Assembly (NCBI RefSeq): GCF_016808095.1
Contig: NC_068971.1
Span: 9,684,501 to 9,748,500 of the forward strand
Source: Vigna angularis
Taxonomy: Eukaryota > Streptophyta > Magnoliopsida > Fabales > Fabaceae
Direction of reading: 5' to 3'
Length of the DNA: 64,000 bases
Shown: positions 36,040-46,887 of the stretch, in pieces
Layout of the letters: each line of letters begins with the position of its first letter
Position numbering within the stretch: the first letter of the stretch is position 1
Made by a program: the position numbers and the translations under genes
Notes under the pieces: generated by a model
What the model was told of the DNA's origin: nothing
Seen by the model: the letters and a program-made list of their open reading frames with translations, nothing else
Database searches by the model: none

Positions 36040-36960
36040 TGTGTATTATTATACTTATACAATTAGTGCATCGACAGATTCATCTAATATCTAATGCTAG
36101 ACTCATCCAATCAGTATATGGACACACTCATCTAATGTGTATGAACAATCTCGTCTAATGTGCATTGCAAGACATGTCTAATCAACGAATGAATAAAGTT
36201 ATTTAATATGTATTAATAAACTCGTATAAAATGTGTATAAACATACTTGTCTAATGTATATTTCTAGACTCATTTAATCAATGTATGTAATATGTGTTGC
36301 AAGACTCATTTAATTAGTGGATGATAAACTCACCTAATTTGTATTCTTAGTCTCGTTTAATTAATGCATAAAATGACTTATTTTATGTTTTATGTACAAA
36401 ATACTTGTCTAATTTAGCATGGATAGAATTGTATAATGCATATTGCTAAACTCATCTAATTATTGTATAATCAGACCCGTCTAATGTATATTGATAGATT
36501 CGTTTAATCAGTGAATGAACACACTTGTCTAATGTGTATTAATAGAGTTATCTAATCTATGAATGAAAAAGCTTGTCCAATGTATATGTTAGATTTGTTT
36601 AATCAATATATGAATGACTTGTCTAATGTGTATTAACAGAGTTATCTAATCTATGAATGAAAAAGCTTGTCCAATGTATATTGTTAGATTTGTCTAATCA
36701 ATATATGAATGACTTGTCTAATGTGTATTGTTAGACTAGTTTGATCAATTCATCAACAACTCGTTTAATCAAAGTATTCCTAAACTCATCTAACCAATGT
36801 ATAGAATTACTCGTGAAATATATTTTTATTATACTCTTTTAATTAGTTTATCTATAGTATCGTCTAATGTGTATTATTAAACTCATAATATTTTTTGCAA
36901 TCCTCCTCTAATAAGTATATGAAAAGACTTGTTTGATGTGTATTCCTAAACTCATCTAAT
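36040..36960. repeat. Degenerate ~48 bp minisatellite
   Basis: About 19 imperfect units of the form CTTGTCTAATGTGTATTG followed by TTAGACTCGTCTAATCAATG and TATGAATGA, each made of two related ~24-base halves. Strongly diverged, non-coding. Confidence 0.8.
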
Positions 36961-36964
36961 CAAT

Positions 36965-37645
36965 TGATAAGTGTTTGGTATTAATAGTTTTCAATGATAA
37001 TTTAGCACTTATCTTGCTTTGACTGTATGTAAAATCCATGAAAAGTACCCTAATTTTACTTCTTTTGGATCATACGAAATCAAGGAGTCAAACCTGAATT
37101 TTAGAGAAAGAAAAAATAAATTCAACACTTTTTGAGGAATTTGTCTCATCATGGCTGTAGTGCCAGTTTTGAAGACTTAAGTCATGAAGAAAACCCAAGC
37201 AAGAGATTTCCTCAAGCCCTGGCCTGAAGCTCAAGCCATGAAAGATTCCTTCATTATTAAGTAACTTTAAGCAACTCTAGCCTAGAACTTCACAGCTTAA
37301 GCCACAAAGGAAACTCACCAAAAGAGGAAACCTCAAGGTTGGAGTCATAGACCACCGCTTAAGTCGTGTTGTGATGATCTATAAATAACATCACCTTGGA
37401 CATATTAGGGAGAGTGAAAGAGGAAAAAAGAACTCTAATTAAGACATCTTTTAGGGTACTTTTAGAGAGACTCTAGAGAGTCTTCTCACCTATATCCTTC
37501 GTAATTAATAGAAAAGTTTTAGAGGATTAGGAGATGTATTTGCTTCATTGTTTGTACTTCTTCTCACCATTCATTATGGTGCAATCGGCTCCCTAGTCGA
37601 GTTGAAGTCAACTTTTATGTGCATATGGAATGAACTTGTTTGACT
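36965..37645 (+). repeat. LTR-like repeat, copy A
   Basis: From about 37032 this matches 41140-41422 and 42490-43140 closely. It has a TG start (TGATAAGTGTTTGG), a TATA-like CTATAAATAA at 37378-37387, and a polyadenylation-like tail, as expected for a plant LTR. No open frame. Orientation is inferred from the TATA motif. Confidence 0.55.
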
Positions 37646-37696
37646 ATAATTGATTGTCGAGTAGGTATAGAGGTAGGGGATATAAAAAGTTTTCAA

Positions 37697-37853
37697 CTTT
37701 TTACACCAGTTCTAAAACCGGTATAAAATATCACTTTTACACCTGTTATTCCAAGACCAGGTGCAAAAAACATTTTTTTATACTTGTTGCTATCAGAGCA
37801 GGCATAAAAAATCTTACTTTTATACCTATTATTATCCCCAACAGGTATAAAAG
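37697..37853. repeat. Four tandem hairpin units (TTTTACACC...GGTATAAAA)
   Basis: Each ~35-base unit is an imperfect inverted repeat (for example TTTTATACCTATT...AACAGGTATAAAA). Their layout resembles CACTA subterminal repeats of a different family from the CCTCGGTT one. No CACTA terminus was found next to them. Confidence 0.65.
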
Positions 37854-38200
37854 TTCAAATTATAATAATTTTAATTTAGATGTCCTTTCTCTTTATTTTC
37901 ATATTTGTCATACAACATCATCATATCAAAAGATAAAGAGACAAGAGAAAATCGTCGGAAAAAATATGGAAGAAAATATCACCATATTTATTAATGTGTT
38001 CCTTAAAATCATACATTGGCCTTACAACTTCTTAAATCATACATAGTTCCTAAAACAAAATCAAGTGTTTTACAACAACATCAAGTGTTCCAGAAAGAAA
38101 ATATCCCTCAACAAGAAAGAAAAACAAATTGACACCTAACATCACTAGAGTTGTATCCGACCTAAATATTAATGTAGCTCTTCTTCTTATATAGTATATG

Positions 38201-38336
38201 GATGTCAATCTTGTTCCCTAGCACAAGAAAAGGAACATTTGTCAATTATTTGCCTAAAAGCAAGGCATCAAGCTCCTTCTTTGATTATGTGAACATCTCT
38301 CCTTCTTTGATTATGTGAACATCTCTTTGTCTCAAA
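38201..38336 (-). pseudogene. Fragment of a SAR1-type small GTPase gene
   Basis: The minus-strand translation reads DKEMFT, stop, SKKELDALL, then LTNVPFLVLGNKIDI. SAR1 GTPases (COPII coat assembly at the ER) have this order, and NKID is the G4 guanine-specificity motif. The fragment has two in-frame stops and a 26-base tandem duplication (AGATGTTCACATAATCAAAG type, 38275-38326). The rest of the gene is absent. It lies on the same strand as the other host-gene fragments nearby. Identity is recalled from the family, not searched. Confidence 0.75.
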
Positions 38337-38960
38337 TTTTAAAAACTGAAGTGTCAAACTATTACAACAAAATCAGTAATAAAATTAAGAAACACTAAAC
38401 TTAGGATAAAAACTAATACTCTAAAACATACAAAGAAATCACAAAGTTTTCATGAAGTTCCATTTTGTTCATTAGTTTTTCACAAAGTCTCTTCGACGAT
38501 GTAAAACTCATGGTATCAATTCATACTTTCCTAAGATTTTTATGTTATATATACATTTGAACATGAACAAGATTTACTTGACTGGTTTCATATGAAGTTT
38601 CTTAGGAAAGTTTTCTTATTTGTTAATTGGAAAATTAATTCTAGAAACTTTTGCTAACTCTAAACAAAATTAATTAGGAAATTAAAAATATTCAATTAGT
38701 ACAAAATTAGATAAAACAATTACTAACTTTTCAATTAATACCAAGTACAGAAAAAAAAGAAGGTAATATTATATATTGATTACTTTGAAGCAAAAAGAAT
38801 ACATGGTTGGCAAGTGAAATTTTAAGAAAGAAATGCTTATAAATGTTTTGGCAGTAGTAGAATTAAAATAAGATAATGATAAATGACATGTACATAGAAT
38901 TAAAATAAGATAATGATAAATGACATGTACATCCCTATACTGCCATAAATTTCACCTTAC

Positions 38961-39047
38961 CTAATTATGATAAATGGAAGGACAAAGCTCCTCAGAAAAT
39001 CCTCCCCCATCTTTTTATACTTCAGGACACCAAATAGGTTCATGATG
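38961..39047 (-). pseudogene. Orphan exon of an NmrA-like SDR gene (later exon)
   Basis: An 87-base exon-like block with TGTAG acceptor and GTAAGG donor encodes IMNLFGVLKYKKMGEDF followed by LRSFVLPFIII. This matches the mid-part of plant atypical short-chain dehydrogenase/reductase proteins (NAD(P)-binding Rossmann fold). Reading frame and splice phases are intact. Exons expected between it and the 39851-39963 exon, about 80 residues, are missing from the intervening 0.8 kb. Probably a captured or decayed fragment rather than a gene. Confidence 0.7.
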
Positions 39048-39850
39048 CTACATGAAAAAGGAACAATGACAAGTCCATGACAAAATTTTTGGAACATAAT
39101 GAACATAATAAGTTTCATCAGATAATTACACAAACAATCTTCTGAAAATGTGGAACTTATTTACCCCAGAAAAAAAAAGTATTTCAGGTAGTTAAAAGTA
39201 CTAATTATAATAGTGAATGAATATTTAAAATAAAGATGAGGTGAGAATAAGAATTAATGGTACTTCTCAGTTTGGTCTCATAATAACTGTGTAAAGCACA
39301 AACATCTGTCTCAAAAGGATGAACAGGGGAATCATCCACACAAAGAATTAGGGGTAACCTTTTTTCAACATTTGCAACAACCAGGACTTATCCCACTAGG
39401 TGGGAGTGACTACATATATTAATCAATGCTATTTGGTTCTATTGTAAACTAAATCTTTATCAATGAGGGTGGGTCTTAGTCTTGATTATTAATTAGGAAA
39501 AGTTAGACGATTTTGATTATTTAAGTTTGGAGCATAACATTGAGTATACCTAATGAAACCAAATCGTCAATCAATAATAGCCAACTGAAAACCAGTTATG
39601 AGACCTGAATTATCTTTAAAAGCTTCCGTCTTTCGAATTTACTATGAGACTAATCCTCTGTCCAGAGATTAGTCACACTTAAAACTCCTAAAACCTCTAC
39701 AAGAATGTGTCTATTGAGAATTGAATCCAAGTCCTACCCAACAAGTTCATTGTGTAATGTCAACTGAATCACACATATTTAATACCCAGAGGGAACACTT
39801 AAACAGTTAAATTTTCATTTTGACTGCTCAATCAAGAGTAGATGGTGTAC
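39048..39850. other. Intron-like DNA between the two SDR exon fragments
   Basis: AT-rich, without recognisable coding blocks on either strand. It lacks the exons a normal SDR gene would have at this point. Confidence 0.5.
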
Positions 39851-39963
39851 CTGCAGTTTCTCCTTATCATGTTCACCAAATAATTCTGTGGCTTTCTCAG
39901 GATTCCTAAGTATCAACCGTGACTTGATATTCTGTTGAATCAGTGATGCAACTACCAGTTGCC
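39851..39963 (-). pseudogene. Orphan exon of an NmrA-like SDR gene (early exon)
   Basis: A 113-base block bounded by CTATTCAG acceptor and GTACAC donor encodes QLVVASLIQQNIKSRLILRN then PEKATELFGEHDKEKLQ. This is the segment directly after the GxxGxxG nucleotide-binding loop of plant NmrA-like SDR proteins. The exon carrying the glycine loop itself is not upstream. The frame is open and the sequence well conserved, so acquisition or loss of the rest is fairly recent. Confidence 0.8.
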
Positions 39964-40324
39964 CTGAATAGCAAGGGAACAACTGCTTCACAATCTTCCC
40001 CAAGCAAACTATTGCCAAGAATTATATATTCATTTATCACCAAATTAGTCAATTACAAGTTCAAATATCACAATTTTCATCCTTAAGGCATACTAAAGAG
40101 TGAATCAACTTTAATTTCTAATTGGCTAAGTGATAAAAGATTTTCTAGTACGTGGAACTTAAGATCATGACTATAATTTCTAATTGACTAATGGCGAAAA
40201 AGTTTGACACCCACTGTCCGTTTGATGGTTAAGATAGAATAAGATAATTATATACTACCCCAATGCAAGCAGGGCCCAATTTCTAAATGCAATTCCTATG
40301 ATGGGACAAGGAATCACACAAGGA

Positions 40325-40531
40325 TCACTTAACCCCTTTTCTGTTCTTTATGTCACCAACCAAAGAAAGACAAAGAAGCAAATGTACTACACTTTGTATA
40401 AAACCTAACCATAAGATGACTTCTGCTGGAAAAAACAAAGGCAGAGATGGAGCCAAACCTCCCATGGTACCAAATACATCACTCATTTTGTTTGCAAATT
40501 GGTGCATTTGAGAACGAACATCATTTATCAT
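40325..40531 (-). other. 68-codon open frame, unrecognised, within the fragment mosaic
   Basis: Encodes a short protein with a possible membrane stretch (about residues 40-58) and ends in Lys-Gly-Val-Lys before a TGA. It lies between the SDR and USP fragments on the same strand. I do not recognise it. It could be another captured exon or chance. Confidence 0.3.
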
Positions 40532-40612
40532 ATTTTATTATATCTTACCCTCATTCACACATTTCAGAGAAAAGGAAAAATTGTCGTACTAGTATCTGGG
40601 ATCAAAATTTAC

Positions 40613-40736
40613 CTTTTTAGAGCCCCATAACCATGATTACCCACAACCAACATTGAAGCATGGTGCTTTTCCACAATCACAAAGAACAATCCTAGGATCA
40701 CCTTCCATCACATCCACTGATACGTCATTTACCTAT
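40613..40736 (-). pseudogene. Fragment of a universal stress protein (USP-A) gene
   Basis: The minus-strand translation gives VSVDVMEGDPRIVLCD, then after a shift VEKHHASMLVVGNHGYGALK, ending at a GTAAAT donor. G-N-H-G-Y-G-A is part of the nucleotide-binding signature of plant USPs. About two bases are missing between Cys-Asp and Val-Glu, which breaks the frame. Neither the first exon nor the final VSDY exon is next to it. Same strand as the SAR1 and SDR fragments. Confidence 0.75.
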
Positions 40737-40829
40737 TTTACTTAGCCATCATATAACAATTGCAAAGGTATACCCACCCATACATAATATATACCATTTT
40801 CATGTTCTTCAACAAAAAAAGTTAAGTGA

Positions 40830-40956
40830 AAGGGTTAAATATGTTTTTAGTCCCTAAACTATCAAGCGAATTTGTTTTTAGTCCCTCTTTCAAAGTAAGG
40901 TACATTGTAGTCCTCCTCCTTCAAAAAAACGTTAATTTTTGGTCCTCCCGAGTGAT
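40830..40956. repeat. Single end of a legume MITE (GGGTTAAATATGTTTTTAGT type)
   Basis: AGGGTTAAATATGTTTTTAG followed by repeated TTAGTCCCT motifs is a familiar inverted terminus in legume genomes. Only one end is present here, and it stops at the LTR-like repeat. A diverged, complete relative is at 55055-55710. Confidence 0.55.
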
Positions 40957-41032
40957 GTAGGTGATCGTCTTTGACTATCACGTAGTCGGCTTGTTAACAT
41001 AGGTGTTGTCTTAAACATTTTGAACTTAGGTA

Positions 41033-41422
41033 GGTTTTGTGTTGCTTTGCATGTGCTACCTTCTTCAACAGGCTTTGTATGTGTTGATGTCTTAGACAGA
41101 CTTTGTATGTGCTGTCGAAGCATACTTTAGCTCATGCTATCATCCATGAAAAGTACCCTAATTTTACTTCTTTTGGATCATATGAAATCAAATAGTCAAA
41201 CATGAATTTTGGAGAAAGAAATAATAAATTCAACACTTTTTGAGGAATTTGTCTCATCACGGTTGTAGTGCCAGTTTTGAAGACTTGAGCCATGAAGAAA
41301 ACCCAAGCAAGAGATTTCCTTAGGCCCTGGCCTGAAGCTCAAGCCATGAAAGATTCCTTCATTATTAAGTAACTTTAAGCAACTCTAGCCTAGAACTTCA
41401 CAACTTAAGCCACAGAGGAAAC
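41033..41422. repeat. 390 bp repeat, copy 1 of an LTR-bounded duplication
   Basis: Near-identical, equal-length copy of 42382-42771 (about six differences seen by eye). It stops exactly where the reverse copia LTR begins. The sequence that follows in copy 2 (CTCACCAAAAG) is absent here. Confidence 0.85.
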
Positions 41423-42381
41423 AATCGGTACCGTTATAGAGTCGTGCAGCGGAATAAAATATACATAGCGGAAAACGTGTAACGATCACAACACAAGTTA
41501 AAATAGTCGGTTTCAAAAATTGATTTTCTTAGCGAACTTTTATCGAACAGTTGATGTGCTAAGAGTTTAGGGATCAAGAAAATCAACACAGAATTTTTAT
41601 CCTGGTTCGAATCAAAAGATTCTACGTCCAGTCGTTAATCACTATAAATAGTGATTAACCTTTTTCACTAAAAATATAGTTTGCAGATTACAATCAGATA
41701 ATCAAAATAAGCAACGAATAGAAAACACCTTCCTTCGACAAACGAACGGAAGAACCTGCTCAGTCAACTTGAAGAGAACCGCTCCGACCTTTGACACACA
41801 AAACGCGAGCTTCTCCTATTCACAAGACCAGGCAAGAGCACTCTATCACTTTGAGAACTTCCTCAGACAAACTGTATTCTCAAAATGGCATAGATCCTTT
41901 TCACTCACAGAGAGCTTCCCTTAGGCACAAAGCTCTAATACTCTCAATTGAAAAGTTCTTTCTAAGAGCTGTGAAGACCTCTATTTATAAGCCTAGTTTC
42001 GTGCAGGGTCAAAAACTGAAAAGACATCTCCCAACTGCCACTGATAATCGATTATCAAAAGTGATAATCGATTATTTGTGTCCGTTATGGGGTTTTCAAA
42101 AAAGTGATAATCGATTATATGATGTGATAATCGATTATTCCTGTATGACTCTGTGATAATCGATTATTCCTGTATGACTCTGTGATAATCAATTATTGTC
42201 ATTCCATAATCGATTATTGCAGTTAAAAATGCAAGTTTACAAAGTTTACAAGAATTTCCTACTACATTTAATTTCTACAAATTACTTTTAACTAATTCTA
42301 ATATCTTCTTCAACTAAAACTTCTTGCAGCATCATCAAAACAAATTTCTTCAAGATTTACCAATACTCCTTATTGGTAACA
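41423..42381 (-). mobile_element. Solo copia LTR (SIRE-like), minus orientation
   Basis: 959 bases. On the minus strand it starts TGTTACCAATAAGGAG and contains GAACCAGGATAAAAATTC, the same motif as in the copia LTRs at 5490 and 9215, followed by TTCCGCTGCACGACTC near the end. It holds a cluster of TGATAATCGATTATC palindromes (42043-42215). No internal coding region is attached and no flanking 5-base duplication exists. It sits exactly at the breakpoint of a 390-base duplication. Confidence 0.7.
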
Positions 42382-43140
42382 GGTTTTGTGTTGCTTTGCA
42401 TGTGCTACCTTCTTCAACAGGCTTTGTATGTGTTGATGTCTTAGACAGACTTTGTATGTGCTGTCGAAGCATACTTTAGCTCAGGCTATCATCCATGAAA
42501 AGTACCCTAATTTTACTTCTTTTGGATCATATGAAATCAAAGAGTCAAACATGAATTTTGGAGAAAGAAATAATAAATTCAACACTTTTTGAGGAATTTG
42601 TCTCATCACGGTTGTAGTGCCAGTTTTGAAGACTTGAGCCATGAAGAAAACCCAAGCAAGAGAAATCCTTAGGCCCTGGCCTGAAGCTCAAGCCATGAAA
42701 GATTCCTTCATTATTAAGTAACTTTAAGCAACTCTAGCCTAGAACTTCACAGCTTAAGCCACAGAGGAAACTCACCAAAAGTGGAAACCTCAAGGTTGAA
42801 GTCGTAGACCACTGCTTAAGTCGTGTTGTGATGATCTATAAATAACATCACCTTGGACATATTTAGGAAGAGTGAAAGAGGAAAAAGAACTCTAATTAAG
42901 ACATCTTTTAGGGTACTTTTAGAGAGAGACTCTAGAGAGTCTTGTCACCTATATCCTTTGTAATTAATAGAACATCTTTAGAGGATTAGGAGATGTATTT
43001 GCTTCATTATTTGTACTTCTTCCCATCATTCATTATGGCGACAATGGGCCTTCTAGTCGAGTTGAAGTCAACTTTTATGTGCATATGGAATGAACTTATT
43101 TAGACTATAATTGATTATCGAGTTGTAGTTAGCTTATGCT
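42382..43140. repeat. LTR-like repeat, copy C
   Basis: Includes duplicated block 42382-42771 and continues through CTATAAATAA (about 42836) and a tail matching 37400-37640. No coding sequence. It and copy A probably come from the same non-coding LTR family. Confidence 0.6.
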
Positions 43141-43640
43141 TGTAGGTAGAGTGTTGCTGCTATAGGTGATCGTCTTTGACTATCACGTAGTCGGCTTGTT
43201 AACATAGGTGTTGTCTTAAACATTTTGAACTTAGGTAGGTTTTGTGCTTCTTTGCATGTGCTACCTTCTTCGACAAGCTTTGTATTGATGTCTTAGACAG
43301 ACTTTGTATGTGTTGTCGAAGCATACTTTAGCTCATGTTATCATCTTAGGTAGACTCATGTACTGTCGAGGCAGGCTTTAAATCGTGCTACCAACTTAGG
43401 TAGGCTTATGTGCTATTGGAGCAGGCTTTAAGTCATGCTACTGTCTTAGGTAGGCTCATGTGTTGTTGAGGCATGCTTTTAACTCACACTACCAACATAG
43501 GTATGCTTATGTGATGTCGATGAAGGCTTTAACTTGTGTTACTAACATAAGTAGGCTTATGTGTTATCGAGACAAACTTTAAACTCATATTACCTACTCA
43601 TGTAGGCTTTGTATATGCTACTATAATGCATAATTTGTGT
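43141..43640. repeat. Degenerate ~50 bp tandem repeat
   Basis: From about 43345, six units of the form CTTAGGTAGGCTTATGTG followed by a GTCGAGGCAGGCTTTAA-like half. Related sequence also occurs at 40975-41130, upstream of copy 1 of the duplication. Confidence 0.75.
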
Positions 43641-44971
43641 GAAATACTATGAAACAGGGTTTATGTTAGTGGGTACTTATGCGAATAGATTTTTACAAGC
43701 TATGCACCCTCTTTCAATACATTTCCCTGAAAACTATTTTAGATGGATAAAGATCATATGCAAATTATCATATAGATATACCACTCCGAATATGTAAATG
43801 ATGACTTTGGAAACCTCTTTCATAGCCATGTTCAAACTTTTAGTTGTCATACTAAAAATCTCTTCAGCATCTATCTTTCATGGTTAAAGATCACCCTATT
43901 CCTATCCTTCCATATGTTCGAAATTATAGTTATCTACGTACACTTGTTTGTCATTTACTTCTAATAGACTAAATTGTTGGTAATTCCATTTTGGTTGGTG
44001 ATGAATTACCGAATTTATATGCTACCCATTTTTAACACATGTTCCACTCATTAATTTTTACAACAAAAAAAAATAGATGATTTGCATTTTCTTTCTCACT
44101 CCCGCACAAAAGACATAATGCATTGCTTACTTCAATTCTCCTTTTTAATAAGTTGTCATTTATTATGATCCTATTGATATTTTGATTTAATTAATATAAC
44201 TAGTTTGATTGATTCTTGATTTCATTCATTTACTAGTTTAATTGATTATATATTTAAATAAGAAAATTTTCCAAATTTACAACTAAATTTTTTTAGAACT
44301 GTAATAAGAAAAGTTCATTGATTCTTAAATGTGAGTTGATCTTTGACCTTCTTTCCTGATTTTCGTTTTTCATCCATTTCATTTTTTTTATCCTTCAATC
44401 TCTAAACTTTCAAAGATAATTTGTACAAAAGAATATAAGAATTAAATCCAATATATCATTTGAAATCAACTTAGACTGCACAGAATATTCCAATTTTTTT
44501 AAACAAAACTCAGTCTTTAATTTAAGAATATGACATAAAATATGAACTAATCCTAAAAGTTAATCTTAAAAATTGACTGTTTCAACATTTAAAACATGTT
44601 TAAAACTTGAGTTTAGACATCCACAAAAGTTTAACGCTTGATGTAATTTTATTTTATGAACTCTAGATAAAGTTAAGTACCCGAATCATATTCTTTTTTT
44701 GGTATAAGATCCTATTTTGAGCTTAAAGATGATGACATAAAAAAAGATACAAAACAATTTAAGATCAACATGAAAGTAGTAAATCAAAATCTAGACAAGT
44801 AAAATCCCACGAATATTAGAATTATGTCATAAGTAAATATTGTTCAAACAAGCAAGATCGAAAACACTGAAATATGTTCACACCTGCAATGCAGAAACAC
44901 TTAAATATAGAAAAATGTCTTTGTTTACTAGTAACTTAGATAATTAACTATGATGATGTAGCTACTCTTCA
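43641..44971. other. AT-rich non-coding DNA downstream of the F-box gene
   Basis: No gene recognised. The right part presumably includes the 3' untranslated region and terminator of the minus-strand F-box gene. Confidence 0.5.
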
Positions 44972-46157
44972 TCAATTTGAGTTGTACATCATTCTTTTCA
45001 TGAACGGTAGCACTCTTACATGTCTGGTAGCAAACCTTTCAGCCTCAGAAGGTTGAGGCAAATGTACAAGAGATGCTATCTCATCCTCTCCCCATATATC
45101 TTCAAGGGGTCCATCTGGTTGTCTGCTTCGAGTAGTGTCTCTACCATTCATGCACCTCAAGCACGTTCCTCTTTCACAGTATATAAGCTTTTCCATACTC
45201 GATGTGGGCAAAATGTTCTCTAGATCACTATCCTCTACAAATGCTATGTGAGGATATGATGTGTCCATAATCAAACTGTTGCATATGTTCAACTTTTCCA
45301 AATCTTCCAAGAAATTCAGCACACACAACAATGCCTTCAAGCTCGTTGCTAAATTCCGAATGCTCAATATCTTCAACTTCGGGGTGTATTTAGTCAAGGC
45401 CACAGCATGTTTTTCTTCAAAGTTGCCCTCAGAAAATTTCAGCTCAGTGATGTTGTTGCAGTGTCTTCCAAGAGCTAGGATCATGTAATAACTCGACACA
45501 GCGGAAGTAATGGTAATGGATTCAAGACCTCTCCATAAGCTCAGTACGGTATCCACTCCTGCTTTTGAGAAATCACCCGTCTCTGGTAGAACAACTCGTT
45601 TCAGGTTTGGCGTCCTACGAAACAAAAAACATGCATACACCATGTAATACCAAATAGATTTCCAAATTCAAAATGATTTTTTTTATCAAATATAGCATTA
45701 AACTCATAGTTGTAAAAGAAGAATGGATATTTTCCAAGATTACCAAGCATTAGTAGAATGGTTTTTTTCAAGATTTTTGAGGGAAACTTTACCTTTGTGC
45801 CACCATGATGAACTGTTCATTGGTTAAGTAAACATAAAAATTGAATATAATGTAGGTGGTATTTCCATTACTCAGATCAAGAAGATGTTTCAAGAATTGA
45901 GTCATCTTCAAACTTGAGTATCTGTAAGCTCCAACTTTATTGAATGGTATGTTGAAGCAGTAAGAACGGAGTCTGGAGAGATCAATCTTGTTCCAGAGAG
46001 ATGGGTCACGACAAGCATTATTCCAAGATTTGCAAACTAGGGAGGCAACTGCAACATCCACGACGTTGAGGCATAAAAAGATTTTTACAAGAATATCATG
46101 TATCAGACCGTTATTCATTTTCTGCTCATTTCCAACAGTTGATTCCATATTCTCCAT
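44972..46157 (-). CDS. F-box/LRR-repeat protein (At3g48880-like)
   Basis: Two exons, 46157-45793 and 45614-44972, joined through a GTAAAG donor and TTTCGTAG acceptor in matching phase, giving 335 residues. An F-box lies at about residues 17-60 (LIHDILVKIFLCL...VCKSWNNACRDPSLWNKIDL), which would bind SKP1 in an SCF ubiquitin ligase. The rest is a short series of degenerate leucine-rich repeats (TPNLKRVVLP, LESITI, ITELKF, LKILSIRNLA, LEKLNI) for substrate choice. The ATG at 46157 was preferred because the in-frame sequence upstream lacks an ATG and contains a TTTGCAG acceptor-like site, suggesting a 5' leader intron. The C-terminal tail has CLRCMNGRD. No frame damage. A young copia element begins 731 bases upstream, in opposite orientation. 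Substrate unknown. Confidence 0.88.
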
Positions 46158-46644
46158 TTCTTCACGTTTCCTGCAAATAAGGAATTCCAAATCAAATAAG
46201 AAAAATCCTGCAAATATATATATTTTTTGGGTGGTGGAATTGGAAAAAACAAGGTCATGTTTAAAGAGAGAGACAATCCAGATTTTTTTTTATATTTTTC
46301 TCTGCTGATAATTAAAAATATACTGATATTAGTGTATTAGATTTTTTTAATATATTTTAAAATATTAAAATTAGTGTTTTTTAATGTATTTTAAAGATAC
46401 ACAGATTAAAAAAAAAACAAATATAGTAGAAAATCAAAATTTTAGAGACTATATACTAAGCAAGGAGATTGGTGTTTCTTTAGCTTCTGTCTCGAATATA
46501 GTGTTGTTCTTGAAATGGTAGAAATTATAATGAAGTAACAGTGTGAAAGATTCTAACAATTTTTTTAATGAAAGCTTTATTCAATGGTCTGTTTGGTCTC
46601 AATCTAACAAGTGTATATTTCATATAACTTTAGCACATTGCAGT

Positions 46645-46714
<70 letters not shown>

Positions 46715-46887
46715 AGAGTCTACAAATCTAGGAAAAATACTTCGATAAATATTAACAAGAATTAATGAATCGCACTAATACATAGAAAGAAAATTCTTCA
46801 TTAGAAAGGCAGAAGAACTTGAGCTTCATATTCCTGTGAAAAATGTATGTAATTGTTGATGCAACAACAAAAAGATATTGGCAGATT
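46158..46887. other. F-box gene upstream region with TA microsatellite
   Basis: Contains the likely F-box promoter on the minus strand. A TA run of about 30 units (46650-46710) lies about 500 bases upstream of the start. No other gene is seen. Confidence 0.6.

Noticed and set aside
38961..40736. One intact gene joining the SDR and USP fragments
   Set aside because: The fragments belong to different families, lack connecting exons and include a frame-breaking deletion.
44972..46190. Start of the F-box protein at 46190
   Set aside because: The codon there is TTG, not ATG, and an intron acceptor-like TTTGCAG lies between it and the first ATG at 46157.
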